Part shown: one piece after another, positions 41,953 through 51,343 of the stretch
Layout of the letters: each line of letters begins with the position of its first letter
Position numbering within the stretch: the stretch's first letter is position 1
Assembly (NCBI GenBank): GCA_013036105.1
Contig: JAAXCX010000003.1
Location: 1-64,000 of the forward strand
Length of the DNA stretch: 64,000 nucleotides
From: Vulcanimicrobiota bacterium
Lineage (GTDB): Bacteria > Vulcanimicrobiota > Vulcanimicrobiia > Vulcanimicrobiales > Vulcanimicrobiaceae
Reading direction: 5' to 3'
Notes under the pieces: generated by a model
Databases searched by the model: none
Told to the model about the DNA's origin: nothing
The model's input: the letters and a program-made list of their open reading frames with translations, nothing else
Position numbers and translations under genes: made by a program

Positions 41953-44891
41953 TCCGGAGCGTCCTGTTGACCGCGGCGTTAGCGGTCGGAGCCGCCGCCT
42001 CCGCGTTCGCGCAAACAATTCCGGCGCAGTACTACAACGCGATGCACTGGCGGATGATCGGACCATTCCGCGGCGGGCGGACCGTTGCGGTTTCGGGCGT
42101 TCCGTCGCAGCGCGGCGTCTACTACATGGCCGCAACCGATGGCGGCATTTGGAAGAGCACCGATTACGGTAGGACCTGGGATCCGATATTCGATGGGCAG
42201 GACACGGGTTCGATCGGCGCGCTGGCCGTTGCGCCGAGCGATCCCAACGTCCTCTATGCGGGATCGGGCGAGGGTTTACGCCGCCCCGACCTTTCCGTCG
42301 GCGACGGCATCTACAAATCGACCGACGCCGGCGCGTCGTGGACGCACCTCGGCTTGCGCGACGGAATGCAGATCGGCGAGATCGCGATCGATCCGCGCAA
42401 TCCCGATCGCGTCTTTGCGGCGGTGCTGGGGCATCCATACGGAGCCAACGAGGAACGCGGACTTTACCGGAGCACCGACGGCGGAGAGTCGTGGCAAAAA
42501 GTTTTGGGCAAAGACGAAAACACCGGGGCGGAAACCGTTCTGATCGATCCGCGCAATCCGAATATCGTCTACGCAGCGCTGTGGGCTTCCCGCAATCCAC
42601 CGTGGCGGCTGCGCGACATCTTGCAGATCTTCGCAAGCGGTGGCCTCTATAAATCGATCGACGGGGGCACGACATGGACGCAACTGCGCGGCGGGCTTCC
42701 TTTAAATATCGGACGCATTGGCCTGGCGATGGCTCCGGGCGACTCGCAAAGACTCTACGCGTGGGTGAACGACGATAAGGCCTGCGGCATCTACCGTTCG
42801 AGCGACGCCGGCGAAACCTGGATCGAGGCCAACACCGAATCGCGCGTCTGCAGTCGCGGCGACGATTTCTCGGGAATCGCGGTAGACCCGTCGAATCGCG
42901 ATGTGGTCTATGCCGCCAACACGCAAACGTACCGTTCGACGGACGCCGGCAAGACGTGGACGGGACTCAAGGGCGCGCCGGGCGGTGACGATTATCACAG
43001 CATCTGGATCGACCCGGGCGATCGCAAGGTCATTTTGCTAGGGAGCGATCAGGGTACGACGCTTTCGGTCAATTACGGACGCACGTGGAGTTCGTGGTAC
43101 AACCAGCCGACCGGGCAGTTTTATCATGTCATCACGGACGACCGTTTTCCGTACCGCGTCTTCGGCGGACAACAGGAAAGCGGCAGCGCCGAAGTTCCGA
43201 GCCGCAACGACGACGGTTCGATTTGGATTCGCTACTGGCATCCGGTCGGCGCGTCAGAGTACGGTTACGTCGCTCCGGACCCGCTGCACCCCACGATCAT
43301 TTACGGCGCGGGCGGCGGCACTGTCTCGCGTTACGACGAGACGCTGCAGCAAACGCAAGACGTTTCGCCGAATTACGAGCGCGGCAAGTACCGTTTCAAC
43401 CGCACCAATCCGCTCGTTTTCAGCCGCGCCGACAACCGCACGCTCTATTTCGGCTCGAACGTCGTCTTCGCAACGACCGACGGCGGCCACCGTTGGCGGA
43501 TCATCAGCCCCGATCTCACGCGCGCCAATCCGGGCATCCCCGCAAATCTCGGGCCGTTCGCGCAGACTCCGCTGGCGCAGGGCGTGCATCGCGGCGTCGT
43601 TTACAGCTTAGCGCCGTCGTACATCGATCGCAATCTGCTGTGGGCGGGAACCGACGACGGTTTGATCTGGCTTACGCGCGACGCCGGCAAGCATTGGAAC
43701 AATGTCTCGCCGCCGGGCTTGGCCGCCGCCGCGGGATCGTGGTCGAAAATCTCGCAGATCGATTCGTCGCATTTCGATCGGGGAACCGCCTATGTAGCCG
43801 TCACGCGGCTTCGCCTGGACGACATGCATCCGTATATTTACCGGACGCACGACTTCGGCGCGCACTGGCAATTGCTGAACGCGGGTCTGCCCGGCGATGC
43901 ACCGGTCGATACGGTGCGCGAAGACCCCAAGCAGCGCGGCCTCCTTTTCGCAGGAACCGAAAACACGGTCTACTTTTCCGGCGACGACGGAACGAACTGG
44001 CAATCATTGCAGCTGAACTTGCCGTCCACGTCGATCCGCGATCTCGTGGTCCATGGCGACGACCTCGTAGTGGGAACGCATGGCCGTTCGTTCTGGATAC
44101 TCGACGGCATTACGCCCCTTCGCGCGCTCGCCGCGCGTCAAGCGCCGGCGTGTCCGTGTTTGTTCGTTCAACCCGTCGCGTACAGAGTTCGGCGCGACAC
44201 GTGGACGGATACGCCGCTGCCTCCTGAAGAGCCGGCCGGCGCGAATCCGCCCGACGGCGCGATCATCGACTACACTCTTCCGAGCGATGCAAAGGGCCCG
44301 GTCTCGCTTTCGGTTTACGACTCCGGGGGCAGGCTCGTCAGACGTTGGTCGAGCTCGGATGCACCCAAGCCGATCGATCCGCAGATTCGCGTTCCCACGT
44401 ACTGGGTTCGGCCGCCGCAGATTCCGCCGGCAAGCGCCGGCGCGCATCGCCTCGCATGGGATTACCGTTACGAAACGCCGCTCTCGGTTTCATCCGACTA
44501 TCCGATTTCGGCTATAGTGCGCAACACGCCGTTGTCGCCGCAAGGCGTCCTCGCCTTGCCCGGCACCTACACCGTCGAGCTGGACGCGGACGGCAAACCG
44601 GTGACACAAAAGTTTCAATTGAAGATGGACCCGCGCGTTACCATCGGCATGCCTGCGCTGCGGACGCAATTCGAGCTAGCGAGGCGTATAACGGCTCTCA
44701 TGAGCGCGAGCTACGCAAAGATGCAAGAGGCGGCAGCACGCAAAGACACCGCCGCCGCCCAGCGATACAGCGGCGACAACTCGCAGCTCTCGTCGTTACT
44801 GGACGTCGTCGAATCGGCAGATGCATCTCCGACGCCGCAAACCGTTGCGGCAGTCAATGCGGTCGCGCGCGATCTCAGTGCCCCGCGGTAA
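41949..44891 (+). CDS. Exported BNR/sortilin-like beta-propeller protein
   Basis: The 980-residue protein has a signal peptide (about 1-21, ASAFAQ) and two large beta-propellers built from BNR/Asp-box repeats: IWKSTDYGRTWDP, IYKSTDAGASWT, LYRSTDGGESWQK, LYKSIDGGTTWT, IYRSSDAGETW. A C-terminal beta domain (VSLSVYDSGGRLVRRW) and helical tail follow. Such proteins are often labelled glycosyl hydrolase or VPS10-like, but no catalytic residues can be assigned, and substrate binding is the safest reading. Confidence 0.88.
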   Translation: MIRSVLLTAALAVGAAASAFAQTIPAQYYNAMHWRMIGPFRGGRTVAVSGVPSQRGVYYMAATDGGIWKSTDYGRTWDPIFDGQDTGSIGALAVAPSDPNVLYAGSGEGLRRPDLSVGDGIYKSTDAGASWTHLGLRDGMQIGEIAIDPRNPDRVFAAVLGHPYGANEERGLYRSTDGGESWQKVLGKDENTGAETVLIDPRNPNIVYAALWASRNPPWRLRDILQIFASGGLYKSIDGGTTWTQLRGGLPLNIGRIGLAMAPGDSQRLYAWVNDDKACGIYRSSDAGETWIEANTESRVCSRGDDFSGIAVDPSNRDVVYAANTQTYRSTDAGKTWTGLKGAPGGDDYHSIWIDPGDRKVILLGSDQGTTLSVNYGRTWSSWYNQPTGQFYHVITDDRFPYRVFGGQQESGSAEVPSRNDDGSIWIRYWHPVGASEYGYVAPDPLHPTIIYGAGGGTVSRYDETLQQTQDVSPNYERGKYRFNRTNPLVFSRADNRTLYFGSNVVFATTDGGHRWRIISPDLTRANPGIPANLGPFAQTPLAQGVHRGVVYSLAPSYIDRNLLWAGTDDGLIWLTRDAGKHWNNVSPPGLAAAAGSWSKISQIDSSHFDRGTAYVAVTRLRLDDMHPYIYRTHDFGAHWQLLNAGLPGDAPVDTVREDPKQRGLLFAGTENTVYFSGDDGTNWQSLQLNLPSTSIRDLVVHGDDLVVGTHGRSFWILDGITPLRALAARQAPACPCLFVQPVAYRVRRDTWTDTPLPPEEPAGANPPDGAIIDYTLPSDAKGPVSLSVYDSGGRLVRRWSSSDAPKPIDPQIRVPTYWVRPPQIPPASAGAHRLAWDYRYETPLSVSSDYPISAIVRNTPLSPQGVLALPGTYTVELDADGKPVTQKFQLKMDPRVTIGMPALRTQFELARRITALMSASYAKMQEAAARKDTAAAQRYSGDNSQLSSLLDVVESADASPTPQTVAAVNAVARDLSAPR

Positions 44892-45450
44892 CGAGGTCTC
44901 CCGCTTCGGCGAACCACCGGAGAGCGATCTGCCCGCCGACATCGCGGAAATCTACGCAAAGAACCGCGAGAAACTCGCCTTCGTCCCAAACGTCTTTCGC
45001 GCGTACGCGCGGCGCCCCGAACACTTCCGCGCTTTTATGAATTACCACGACGTATTAATGAAGGGGCCGGGAAATCTCAGCCGTGTCGAACGGGAAGCGA
45101 TCGTCGTTGCCGTCTCATCTGAAAACCGCTGTCAGTATTGCATGGTCGCGCATGGAGCGGCACTGCGCATCTTAAGCAAAGATCCGATTCTAGCCGACCA
45201 GATCGCGAACAACTGGCGCACCGCGAACCTTCCTCCGAGAATGCGCCCGATGCTGGAATTCGCTTCGCGTGTGAACGAGCCGGGATTCGCGGCGTCCGAT
45301 CGAGAGATCGACGAAATGCGCGCGGCCGGCTTCAGCGACGACGACATTTGGGACATAGCCGCCATTGCCGCGTTTTTCGGTTTCTCCAATCGCATGGCCG
45401 GCCTGATGGACATGCGCCCGAACGACGAGTTTTACTCGATGGGCCGCTAA
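44878..45450 (+). CDS. Carboxymuconolactone-decarboxylase/AhpD-like peroxidase-related protein
   Basis: The 190-residue product (GTG at 44878) has the CMD redox motif SENRCQYCMVAHGAAL with both cysteines and the histidine of AhpD-type proteins, and the C-terminal GFSDDDIWDIAAIAAFFGFSNRMA of the peroxidase-related group. It likely acts as a thiol-dependent peroxidase or oxidoreductase as an all-helical oligomer. The start overlaps the propeller gene by 14 bp; other in-frame starts further upstream look non-coding. Confidence 0.9.
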   Translation: MPRGNEVSRFGEPPESDLPADIAEIYAKNREKLAFVPNVFRAYARRPEHFRAFMNYHDVLMKGPGNLSRVEREAIVVAVSSENRCQYCMVAHGAALRILSKDPILADQIANNWRTANLPPRMRPMLEFASRVNEPGFAASDREIDEMRAAGFSDDDIWDIAAIAAFFGFSNRMAGLMDMRPNDEFYSMGR

Positions 45451-45455
45451 GCGCT

Positions 45456-45655
45456 ATGTTATGGTGAGCGGGCGCCACTAGTGTGTCATGGTGAGCCGCG
45501 TTCGCCCAAAGGGCGAACGCGTTGTCGAACCACACCCGAGCGAGCGAAGCGAGTCGAGGGCCGCGAGCAACGTCGATAATCATGCGGGTCTCGTCTTAGC
45601 GCGCTTCGCGCGCCGCTCAGCATGAGACACCTCGCGCGCCGCTCACCATGACAAA
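45456..45655. repeat. Cluster of family B-type palindromic repeats
   Basis: The gap between two genes is almost filled by repeat pieces. The best copy has the edge TGTCATGGTGAGC (45484-45496), an 11-bp perfect hairpin CGCGTTCGCCC / GGGCGAACGCG with an AAA loop (45497-45521), and the edge TTGTCGAACCACA (45522-45534). Partial copies follow at about 45600-45625 (CCGCTCAGCATGAGAC) and 45636-45654 (CCGCTCACCATGACA), and one precedes at 45463-45477 (ATGGTGAGC). No gene is seen here. Confidence 0.78.
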
Positions 45656-45661
45656 AGGACG

Positions 45662-46624
45662 TTACGAAGTAAGTTCTGAGAATCTCGCGGCGTCGACGTT
45701 CCCGCCGCTCAGGATAACGCCGGTGCGTTTGCCGGCCGCCGGAATCTTACCAAGCATGACCGCTGCGAGTGCCGCGGCGCCGCTAGGCTCGATCACGATC
45801 TTCATGCGCCCGAATGCAAAACGCATCGCGTCGCGCAGTTCGTCGTCGGTCACGGTCACGATCGCGCGCACGTGCTCGCGCACGATCGGAAACGTGAGTT
45901 CGCCCGGCGCTTGCGTTTGCAGACCATCGGCAATCGTGACGGGCACCGGAGTCTGCACGATCTCTCCGCGCTCGAGCGACTGCTGAAAGTCGTTTCCCGC
46001 TTCGGGCTCGACGCCGTACAACTCGATCGCGAGATTTAGCCCGTGCGCAGCTAGGGCCGTGCCGGAAAGCAATCCGCCGCCGCCGACGGGCGTGGCAATG
46101 ACCTCGAGGTCGGGAACGTCCTCGAGCAGCTCGAGCGCGGCCGTTCCGGCGCCCGCGATGATCTCGGGATCGTCGAACGGCGGAATAAGCGTTGCCTTGC
46201 GCTCCTCGCACAACTCTTGCGCGATTTCGGCGCGGTGCGATTTGTGCCGATCATAGAAGATTATCTCAGCGCCATACTCTCGCGTGGCAGCGATCTTGGA
46301 AGCGGGCGCATCGGAAGGCATGACGATGACGGCCGGCGCGCCGAGCAGTTTGCTCGCCAGTGCGACGCCCTGCGCGTGATTGCCGCTCGAAAAGGCGACA
46401 ACGCCGCGCGCACGCGCTTCATCGTCTAGCTGTACGATGCGGTTGTAGGCGCCTCGAAATTTGAAGGCGCCCATGCGCTGCAGATTCTCGCACTTGAGAA
46501 ATACGGAACCGCCGGCGATTCCGTCGAGTGTGCGCGAAGTGAGAACGGGCGTCCGGTGCGCGACGCCGCGCAGGCGTTCGGCGGCGGCCCGAACCGAGTT
46601 AAACGACGGCGGCTGCACCGGCAA
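45662..46624 (-). CDS. PLP-dependent threonine/serine dehydratase family protein
   Basis: A 320-residue fold-type II PLP enzyme. The Schiff-base lysine is in MGAFKFRGAYNR, the phosphate loop is PVGGGGLLSG, and SSGNHAQGVALA completes the substrate site. It lacks the C-terminal ACT-like regulatory domain of biosynthetic IlvA, so it resembles catabolic threonine dehydratase or serine racemase. It would deaminate threonine or serine. Its start lies 26 bp inside the 3' end of prfC, which suggests co-transcription. Confidence 0.92.
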   Translation of the reverse strand: MPVQPPSFNSVRAAAERLRGVAHRTPVLTSRTLDGIAGGSVFLKCENLQRMGAFKFRGAYNRIVQLDDEARARGVVAFSSGNHAQGVALASKLLGAPAVIVMPSDAPASKIAATREYGAEIIFYDRHKSHRAEIAQELCEERKATLIPPFDDPEIIAGAGTAALELLEDVPDLEVIATPVGGGGLLSGTALAAHGLNLAIELYGVEPEAGNDFQQSLERGEIVQTPVPVTIADGLQTQAPGELTFPIVREHVRAIVTVTDDELRDAMRFAFGRMKIVIEPSGAAALAAVMLGKIPAAGKRTGVILSGGNVDAARFSELTS

Positions 46625-48293
46625 ACTCCGAGAAGCGCAGCTGCGGATTCCATTCTTCGGCTAGCCGGACGCTCCAATCCGATTCGAAGAGCGCGACGGG
46701 CGCGCCGTCCCAGTCTTCGAGCAATTTCGCGCTCGACGGCAACTGCGGGCTCTGAAGCGCTTCGCTCGAGCCTTCGACGCGCCGCGCGACCGAAAACGGC
46801 AGCGTCGTAAAGATGGTCTTCACATTGTACTCCGATTCGAGGCGGTGCTTCACGACTTCGAACTGCAGCTGTCCGACGGCGGCCAGCACGGGTTCCGTGC
46901 GCATCGATCCCCGCGGATACATCACTTGTATCGCGCCCTCTTCTCGCAATTGGGCGATCCCTTTGCCGAACGATTTATAGCCGGCCGTATCTACGCTTCG
47001 CACTTGCGCGAAGTGTTCGGGCGCAAAAGCCGGAAACCGTTCAAACTGCACCGCAGCACCTTCGCTCAGCGAATCGCCGATCGCGAAGACGCCCGGATTG
47101 GCGAGGCCGACGACGTCGCCGGCATAGGCCGCCTCGACCGATTCGCGCTCGCTTGCGAAGAGCTTCATCGCGCGCGAAAGCCTAACGTCTTTTCCGCTGC
47201 GTGCATTGCGCACCGTCATGTCGCGCTCGAAGCGTCCCGAGCAGATCCGCACGAATGCAACGCGATCGCGATGCCGCGGATCCATGTTCGCCTGAATCTT
47301 AAAAACGAACCCGGTGAAGCGATCGCTCGTAGGATCGATCGTGCGGGCCTCGTCAGCGGCGCTTTCAGCGCCTGCTCGGCCGTCCTTCGACTGGCCCGCT
47401 TCCGCGGGCCGCTCAGGATGACAATTTATTTCCGAACCATTAGCCATTATGCGGCGGGGAGTGGGGGATGGCGCCAGCTTCAGAAAGTCGTCTAAAAATA
47501 ATTGTACGCCGAAATTGGTGACGGCGCTGCCGAAGAACACCGGCGAGACGTCGCCGCGCAGCATCGCATCGCGATCGAACTGCGACCCCGCGCCTTCCAG
47601 CAGTTCGAGCTCGTCGAGGAATTGTTTGTACGAACGCCCGTCGAGCAGTTCGCGAATCTGCGGATCGTCGACGCCCGTGAGTTCGACGTTCGCGCGCTTC
47701 GCGCCGTGGACAACGCGCTCGAAGAGATTCACGCTCCGCGTCGCGCGGTCGAAGACGCCTTTAAACGATGGACCGTTCCCAAGCGGCCAGTTCATCGGAA
47801 AAACGCCGATTCCTAAAACGCTTTCCAATTCGTCGAGCAGCTCGAGCGGATCGCGGCTCGGACGATCCATCTTATTGATGAAGGTGAAGAGCGGGATGCG
47901 CCGCGCGCGGCAGATCGCGAAGAGTTTTTTGGTCTGCGGCTCAACGCCCTTGGCCGCGTCGATCAGCATGACGGCGCTGTCCGCCGCGAGCAGCGTGCGG
48001 TACGTGTCCTCGCCGAAGTCTTGGTGTCCGGGCGTGTCGAGCAGATTGACGGTGCAGCCGCCGTACTCGAACTGCAGCACCGTCGACGTTATGGAAATCC
48101 CGCGCTGTTTCTCGAGCTCCATCCAATCGCTGGTTGCTGCGCGCTGTGCGCGGCGCGCCGAGACTTGACCGGCGGTCTGAATCGCGCCGCCGTAGAGCAG
48201 CAACTTTTCGGTCAGCGTCGTTTTGCCGGCGTCGGGGTGAGAAATGATCGCGAAAGTGCGCCGCTTGCGCACTTCGCTTGCCAGATCGGACAT
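46599..48293 (-). CDS. prfC: Peptide chain release factor 3, with in-frame repeat insertion
   Basis: RF3 is a GTPase that recycles RF1/RF2 from the ribosome. The 564-residue product has G1 SHPDAGKTTL, G3 DTPGHQDF and G4 NKMDR, and the RF3-specific C-terminal region (VGQLQFEVVKHRLESEYNV). At about residues 286-310, in the linker between the G domain and domain II, an extra segment CHPERPAEAGQSKDG is encoded by a family B repeat (47382-47422). The frame is intact. The gene is probably functional. Its start is immediately next to the stop of the small membrane-protein gene upstream. Confidence 0.96.
   Translation of the reverse strand: MSDLASEVRKRRTFAIISHPDAGKTTLTEKLLLYGGAIQTAGQVSARRAQRAATSDWMELEKQRGISITSTVLQFEYGGCTVNLLDTPGHQDFGEDTYRTLLAADSAVMLIDAAKGVEPQTKKLFAICRARRIPLFTFINKMDRPSRDPLELLDELESVLGIGVFPMNWPLGNGPSFKGVFDRATRSVNLFERVVHGAKRANVELTGVDDPQIRELLDGRSYKQFLDELELLEGAGSQFDRDAMLRGDVSPVFFGSAVTNFGVQLFLDDFLKLAPSPTPRRIMANGSEINCHPERPAEAGQSKDGRAGAESAADEARTIDPTSDRFTGFVFKIQANMDPRHRDRVAFVRICSGRFERDMTVRNARSGKDVRLSRAMKLFASERESVEAAYAGDVVGLANPGVFAIGDSLSEGAAVQFERFPAFAPEHFAQVRSVDTAGYKSFGKGIAQLREEGAIQVMYPRGSMRTEPVLAAVGQLQFEVVKHRLESEYNVKTIFTTLPFSVARRVEGSSEALQSPQLPSSAKLLEDWDGAPVALFESDWSVRLAEEWNPQLRFSEFAGAAAVV
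47382..47422 (-). repeat. Family B palindromic repeat inside prfC
   Basis: On the plus strand the copy reads GTCCTTCGAC, an inner hairpin GGCCCGC / GCGGGCC with a 4-nt loop, then CGCTCAGGATGACA. In the prfC frame it encodes CHPERPAEAGQSKDG. The edges match the copies at 20254, 21404 and 61523; the inner hairpin is unrelated. Confidence 0.82.
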
Positions 48294-48799
48294 TACAGTC
48301 CCGGCGGCGCCGGTTCGTAAATGCGCAAGATCGCGCGCTTGCGAGACTCGTAGATCAGTGCAAGCGACGATCCTCTTTTGAAGAGCTTAGCGAGACTTGG
48401 TATATAAAATTTATCTCTGCGGCGACGAACGAAAATGTCTCTCTCGCGGGTAATCACGATGCAATCGTTGTAGCGAAGCCGCGTGCCTGAAAGTTGGCGT
48501 TCGTAGCCTGCGGGCAATCGTGCCGCTACATATGCGCTCGTGCCCGACGCTTCGAACGTCTGGCTCAAACATTCGGGAAGAGCGGACAACACCCAAGGGG
48601 CCACGATCCACAGATCTCGCGTGTTGCTAGGCTCGGGCGCGTTCCCTGGCGCGGCTTTTGGCGGAACGGATGCGTAGACCGAAGCGATCTTCAGCTTCAG
48701 GCGATCGCGATTGACATATCCGGCGACGATCACCGCAGCTGTGAGAACGATAACAGCGGAGATCGCATAAAACCTAAGCAGCGCTTTCGGCCGGCTCAC
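48293..48799 (-). CDS. Single-helix membrane protein of unknown function
   Basis: The 168-residue product from a GTG at 48799 has a basic N-terminus, one membrane helix (about 10-30, AISAVIVLTAAVIVAGYV) and an outside domain of about 135 residues with two cysteines and many arginines (ERDIFVRRRRDKFYIPSL). No family is recognised. A longer reading to 48865 is open but overlaps the GH130-like gene further. The stop shares its last base region with the prfC start, so it may be co-transcribed with prfC. Confidence 0.55.
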   Translation of the reverse strand: MSRPKALLRFYAISAVIVLTAAVIVAGYVNRDRLKLKIASVYASVPPKAAPGNAPEPSNTRDLWIVAPWVLSALPECLSQTFEASGTSAYVAARLPAGYERQLSGTRLRYNDCIVITRERDIFVRRRRDKFYIPSLAKLFKRGSSLALIYESRKRAILRIYEPAPPGL

Positions 48800-49874
48800 G
48801 CTGAGTGCCCGACCCTCCCCCGAGCGTAAGACGGGCCGCTCCAATCGACCAGTCCGCCATTCCATAGTAAAAATCGAAAATGCGCTCGCCGAGATCGGGG
48901 CGCGGATCGATGCCGGTCGGAAAGACGACGTTGTCGACGATGCCGTGCAGCTCCGATTCGTTTTCGGGAGTGATGATCGGCTCCGGCGAGCGATAGACGA
49001 TCTTCCGCAGATCTTGCGCGTCGTGAATCACCAAACCGGCACTGTAGCGCATCTTCGGCTTTGTCTCGTCGGAAATGACGTCGACGCCGTGAAAGATCGA
49101 CAGCCAGCCTTCATCGATACGCACCGGCGGCGTTCCGCACCCGACTTTGAGCGAACCCCAGCGACCATCGGGCGCAAGCACGAGCTCGCTTTCGCAGACG
49201 TCGAGCAGTTTTTTGCGATCCTTGAGCGCGGGCTCAAGCGGGATGAATCCGACGCGGATCGATTCGCGATCGCGATAGGGCATGCGCTCGATGATCGGGA
49301 TCGACGCGCGACCGTCGACTGCGGAGAGATGTAGCATCGGACGATGATAAAATGCGAGCGAGGTGACGCCGCTTGGCGACGTTACCGGCTCGGGGAAAAA
49401 AGCCGCATCTTTGTCGTCGCCGATGTGCATCCCAGGTTTATCGAAGACCAGTTTCCCGACGCGCTCCCAAGTGAGGCCGTCTTCGGAGATCGCGACCGCG
49501 ATGCGCGGACCTTGCGGACCGAATGCGGTGTACGACATCACGTACGCGTCGAGCGCGGCAATGAATGTTACCCGCGGATCTTCGCAGCCGTATCCGGGAG
49601 AGGGCCGCAGTTCGTAGACGGCGCTCGGTTCGAGCACGAAGCCGTCTCGCTGGAACGAAAAACGATCGCCGTTTGCGACCGCTTTAGCGCGTCCGACTCG
49701 CGAAATATTTCCGTGAGCGACGTCGCGCGGATAGAGCAGCAGCTCTTTCTCGCGCGTGCGCGCGCATGCCGGATTCAGCGTACCTTCGGCCTCGGTCGGA
49801 TCGCCGTTGGGCTCGAGCGCCAGTCCGAGCCGCTGAACTTGAACGTCGAGTTCGTCCGAAGCGCGTGCCTGCAT
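48774..49874 (-). CDS. GH130-type glycoside phosphorylase family protein
   Basis: The 366-residue product starts at an ATG at 49874 that shares one base with the alr stop (TGATG). It is a five-bladed propeller of the GH130 type: GYGCEDPRVTFIAALDAYVMSYTAF with the key Glu-Asp-Pro-Arg, KDAAFFPEP, and WLSIFHGVD. GH130 enzymes phosphorolyse beta-1,4- or beta-1,2-mannosides. The exact substrate is not predictable. The open frame extends upstream without family similarity. Confidence 0.88.
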   Translation of the reverse strand: MQARASDELDVQVQRLGLALEPNGDPTEAEGTLNPACARTREKELLLYPRDVAHGNISRVGRAKAVANGDRFSFQRDGFVLEPSAVYELRPSPGYGCEDPRVTFIAALDAYVMSYTAFGPQGPRIAVAISEDGLTWERVGKLVFDKPGMHIGDDKDAAFFPEPVTSPSGVTSLAFYHRPMLHLSAVDGRASIPIIERMPYRDRESIRVGFIPLEPALKDRKKLLDVCESELVLAPDGRWGSLKVGCGTPPVRIDEGWLSIFHGVDVISDETKPKMRYSAGLVIHDAQDLRKIVYRSPEPIITPENESELHGIVDNVVFPTGIDPRPDLGERIFDFYYGMADWSIGAARLTLGGGSGTQREPAESAA

Positions 49875-51004
49875 CACACCGTTTCTTCTAACAGAGCCGC
49901 CCGGGCACAGCTTCCGAGCTCGGTGACGATCTCGTGAACGGGCCGTCCGGCGGCCCGAGCAAACTCGTCGATGTTGGATCGGCGATCCAGCCAAACGTAT
50001 TCGCGCGCATCCGGAGCAAGCGCATCGGCGCGCACGGCCGAGTACTGCATGCCGGCCATCAGCACGCCGCTCTTGCCCTCGATGCTCGCGGGTAACCCGT
50101 CGCCGAAACCACACCGGAGCATTGCGACCGTGCAATCCATCCCGAGCATGGTACCCCCGTAGCCTATCCGTGTCCCCGCCGAATGTCGCTCGATACGAAG
50201 AACCGGAGCGCTGAATCGTAGCGCACACGCAACACCGGGAACCGCGGGTCCGCCGGTTGCTCCGAACAGCCCAACTCCGATCCGGACCGAAGAACCCCGC
50301 CGGATTCCGCGCGCCAGCGGAAAGGTGCTGCAGATGTCCGTATCTGCGACGCGCACGCCCGCGCGCGACAGCTCGGCCAGTGCATTTTCGAAAACACTCA
50401 ATTGCCGGTCGGCGTCGTCCACATCGGTGATATGCGTCCACGCCTCCACCTCCGCCGACGCCGCCCGCAGCTCGGCGGCGAAGCGGGTGACATCTTGAGG
50501 GTCCAGACCGCTCCACGCGGCCGCCATCCTGACGCCGACGCGAACCCGAAGCGATTTGGAATGCGCGTGAAACCACCGTGCCGCAGCCGCCAGCTCTTGC
50601 GCGTTGGAAACCGAAGGTTGGCCGCCGGCGTCGAGCACTTCGCCGAAACGCGCGGCCGGTACGCTTCCAAAGACAATTGCCGGCGCATCGGTGTACGCGC
50701 GCAACGCGCGCAATTCATCCGCATCGGCGACGCAGTAACTCTGCACCGTCCCTTCGAGCCCGCGCACCAACGTCTCCTGACCCCAGGCGTAGCCGTCACA
50801 TTTCACGACCGCGCGAACGGGCACGCCCGCAAACGCCCGCCATGCTTGCGCGTTGGCGGCGAGGACGTTCGTATCTAAGGAAAGCGTTGGATGCAGTGTG
50901 CTTGCCTTGCTTAAGGCAGTTCCATGGACGTGATCGGTTCGCCGGCCGGCGTAACCACTTCGACCCGGACGCCGCGCCGGTACGCGGAGTTCGGTACGAT
51001 CCAC
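49874..51004 (-). CDS. alr: Alanine racemase
   Basis: The PLP enzyme that makes D-alanine for peptidoglycan. The PLP lysine is in VVKCDGYAWG (normally VKADAYGHG). The C-terminal domain has GYGGTMLG and the catalytic tyrosine region MLRCGFGDGLP. The start is uncertain. The only ordinary start codon is the GTG at 51004, which adds about 35 residues unlike the family and overlaps the upstream lipoprotein gene by 94 bp; a CTG at 50896 (AAGG upstream) would give 340 residues beginning at the usual position. Divergent active-site details mean specificity for another amino acid is possible. Confidence 0.82.
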   Translation of the reverse strand: MDRTELRVPARRPGRSGYAGRRTDHVHGTALSKASTLHPTLSLDTNVLAANAQAWRAFAGVPVRAVVKCDGYAWGQETLVRGLEGTVQSYCVADADELRALRAYTDAPAIVFGSVPAARFGEVLDAGGQPSVSNAQELAAAARWFHAHSKSLRVRVGVRMAAAWSGLDPQDVTRFAAELRAASAEVEAWTHITDVDDADRQLSVFENALAELSRAGVRVADTDICSTFPLARGIRRGSSVRIGVGLFGATGGPAVPGVACALRFSAPVLRIERHSAGTRIGYGGTMLGMDCTVAMLRCGFGDGLPASIEGKSGVLMAGMQYSAVRADALAPDAREYVWLDRRSNIDEFARAAGRPVHEIVTELGSCARAALLEETV

Positions 51005-51342
51005 AATGTAAAGGTTCGGTATCGGCCCGAAGGCTGACCGCCGTCGGCGGGCGGAGCTTCGAAGGCCACGACGCGGAAACGATCGGCGCGCGAACGGATC
51101 GACTCGATGATCTGCTTATAGCCCGAGCGATCGTGCGGCCCCATGAGCAAGACCACGCCGAACTCGGCCCGGAAGCGCACGGGCGCGCGAATTCCTAGGC
51201 GTTCGAGCGACGGCGCGTCGCGCACGACAACCAGTTCGTTCCCACCAAGTACCGCGGTCTGGCCCTGTCGAAGGGTCTGGACTCGCACGTCCCGGCAGCC
51301 GGCCAAGACCAGAAGAGCGGCCAAAGCCCAGAGGCGCTTCAC
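50911..51342 (-). CDS. Lipoprotein of unknown function
   Basis: A 143-residue protein with a clear lipobox (LVLAGC, Cys16). The mature domain contains ELVVVRDAPSLERLG and FGVVLLMGPHDRSGYKQIIESI, a pattern reminiscent of PrcB-like secreted domains, but that match is weak. It would be anchored to a membrane facing the periplasm. It lies directly upstream of alr and overlaps its longest reading. The start sits at one arm of a 9-bp inverted repeat. Confidence 0.7.
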   Translation of the reverse strand: MKRLWALAALLVLAGCRDVRVQTLRQGQTAVLGGNELVVVRDAPSLERLGIRAPVRFRAEFGVVLLMGPHDRSGYKQIIESIRSRADRFRVVAFEAPPADGGQPSGRYRTFTLWIVPNSAYRRGVRVEVVTPAGEPITSMELP

Positions 51343-51343
51343 G

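Noticed and set aside
41293-42675. A 460-residue minus-strand frame opposite the YkgJ-like and propeller genes
   Set aside because: Composition is arginine-rich and repetitive, and both genes on the other strand are unmistakable, so it is a GC-rich artefact.
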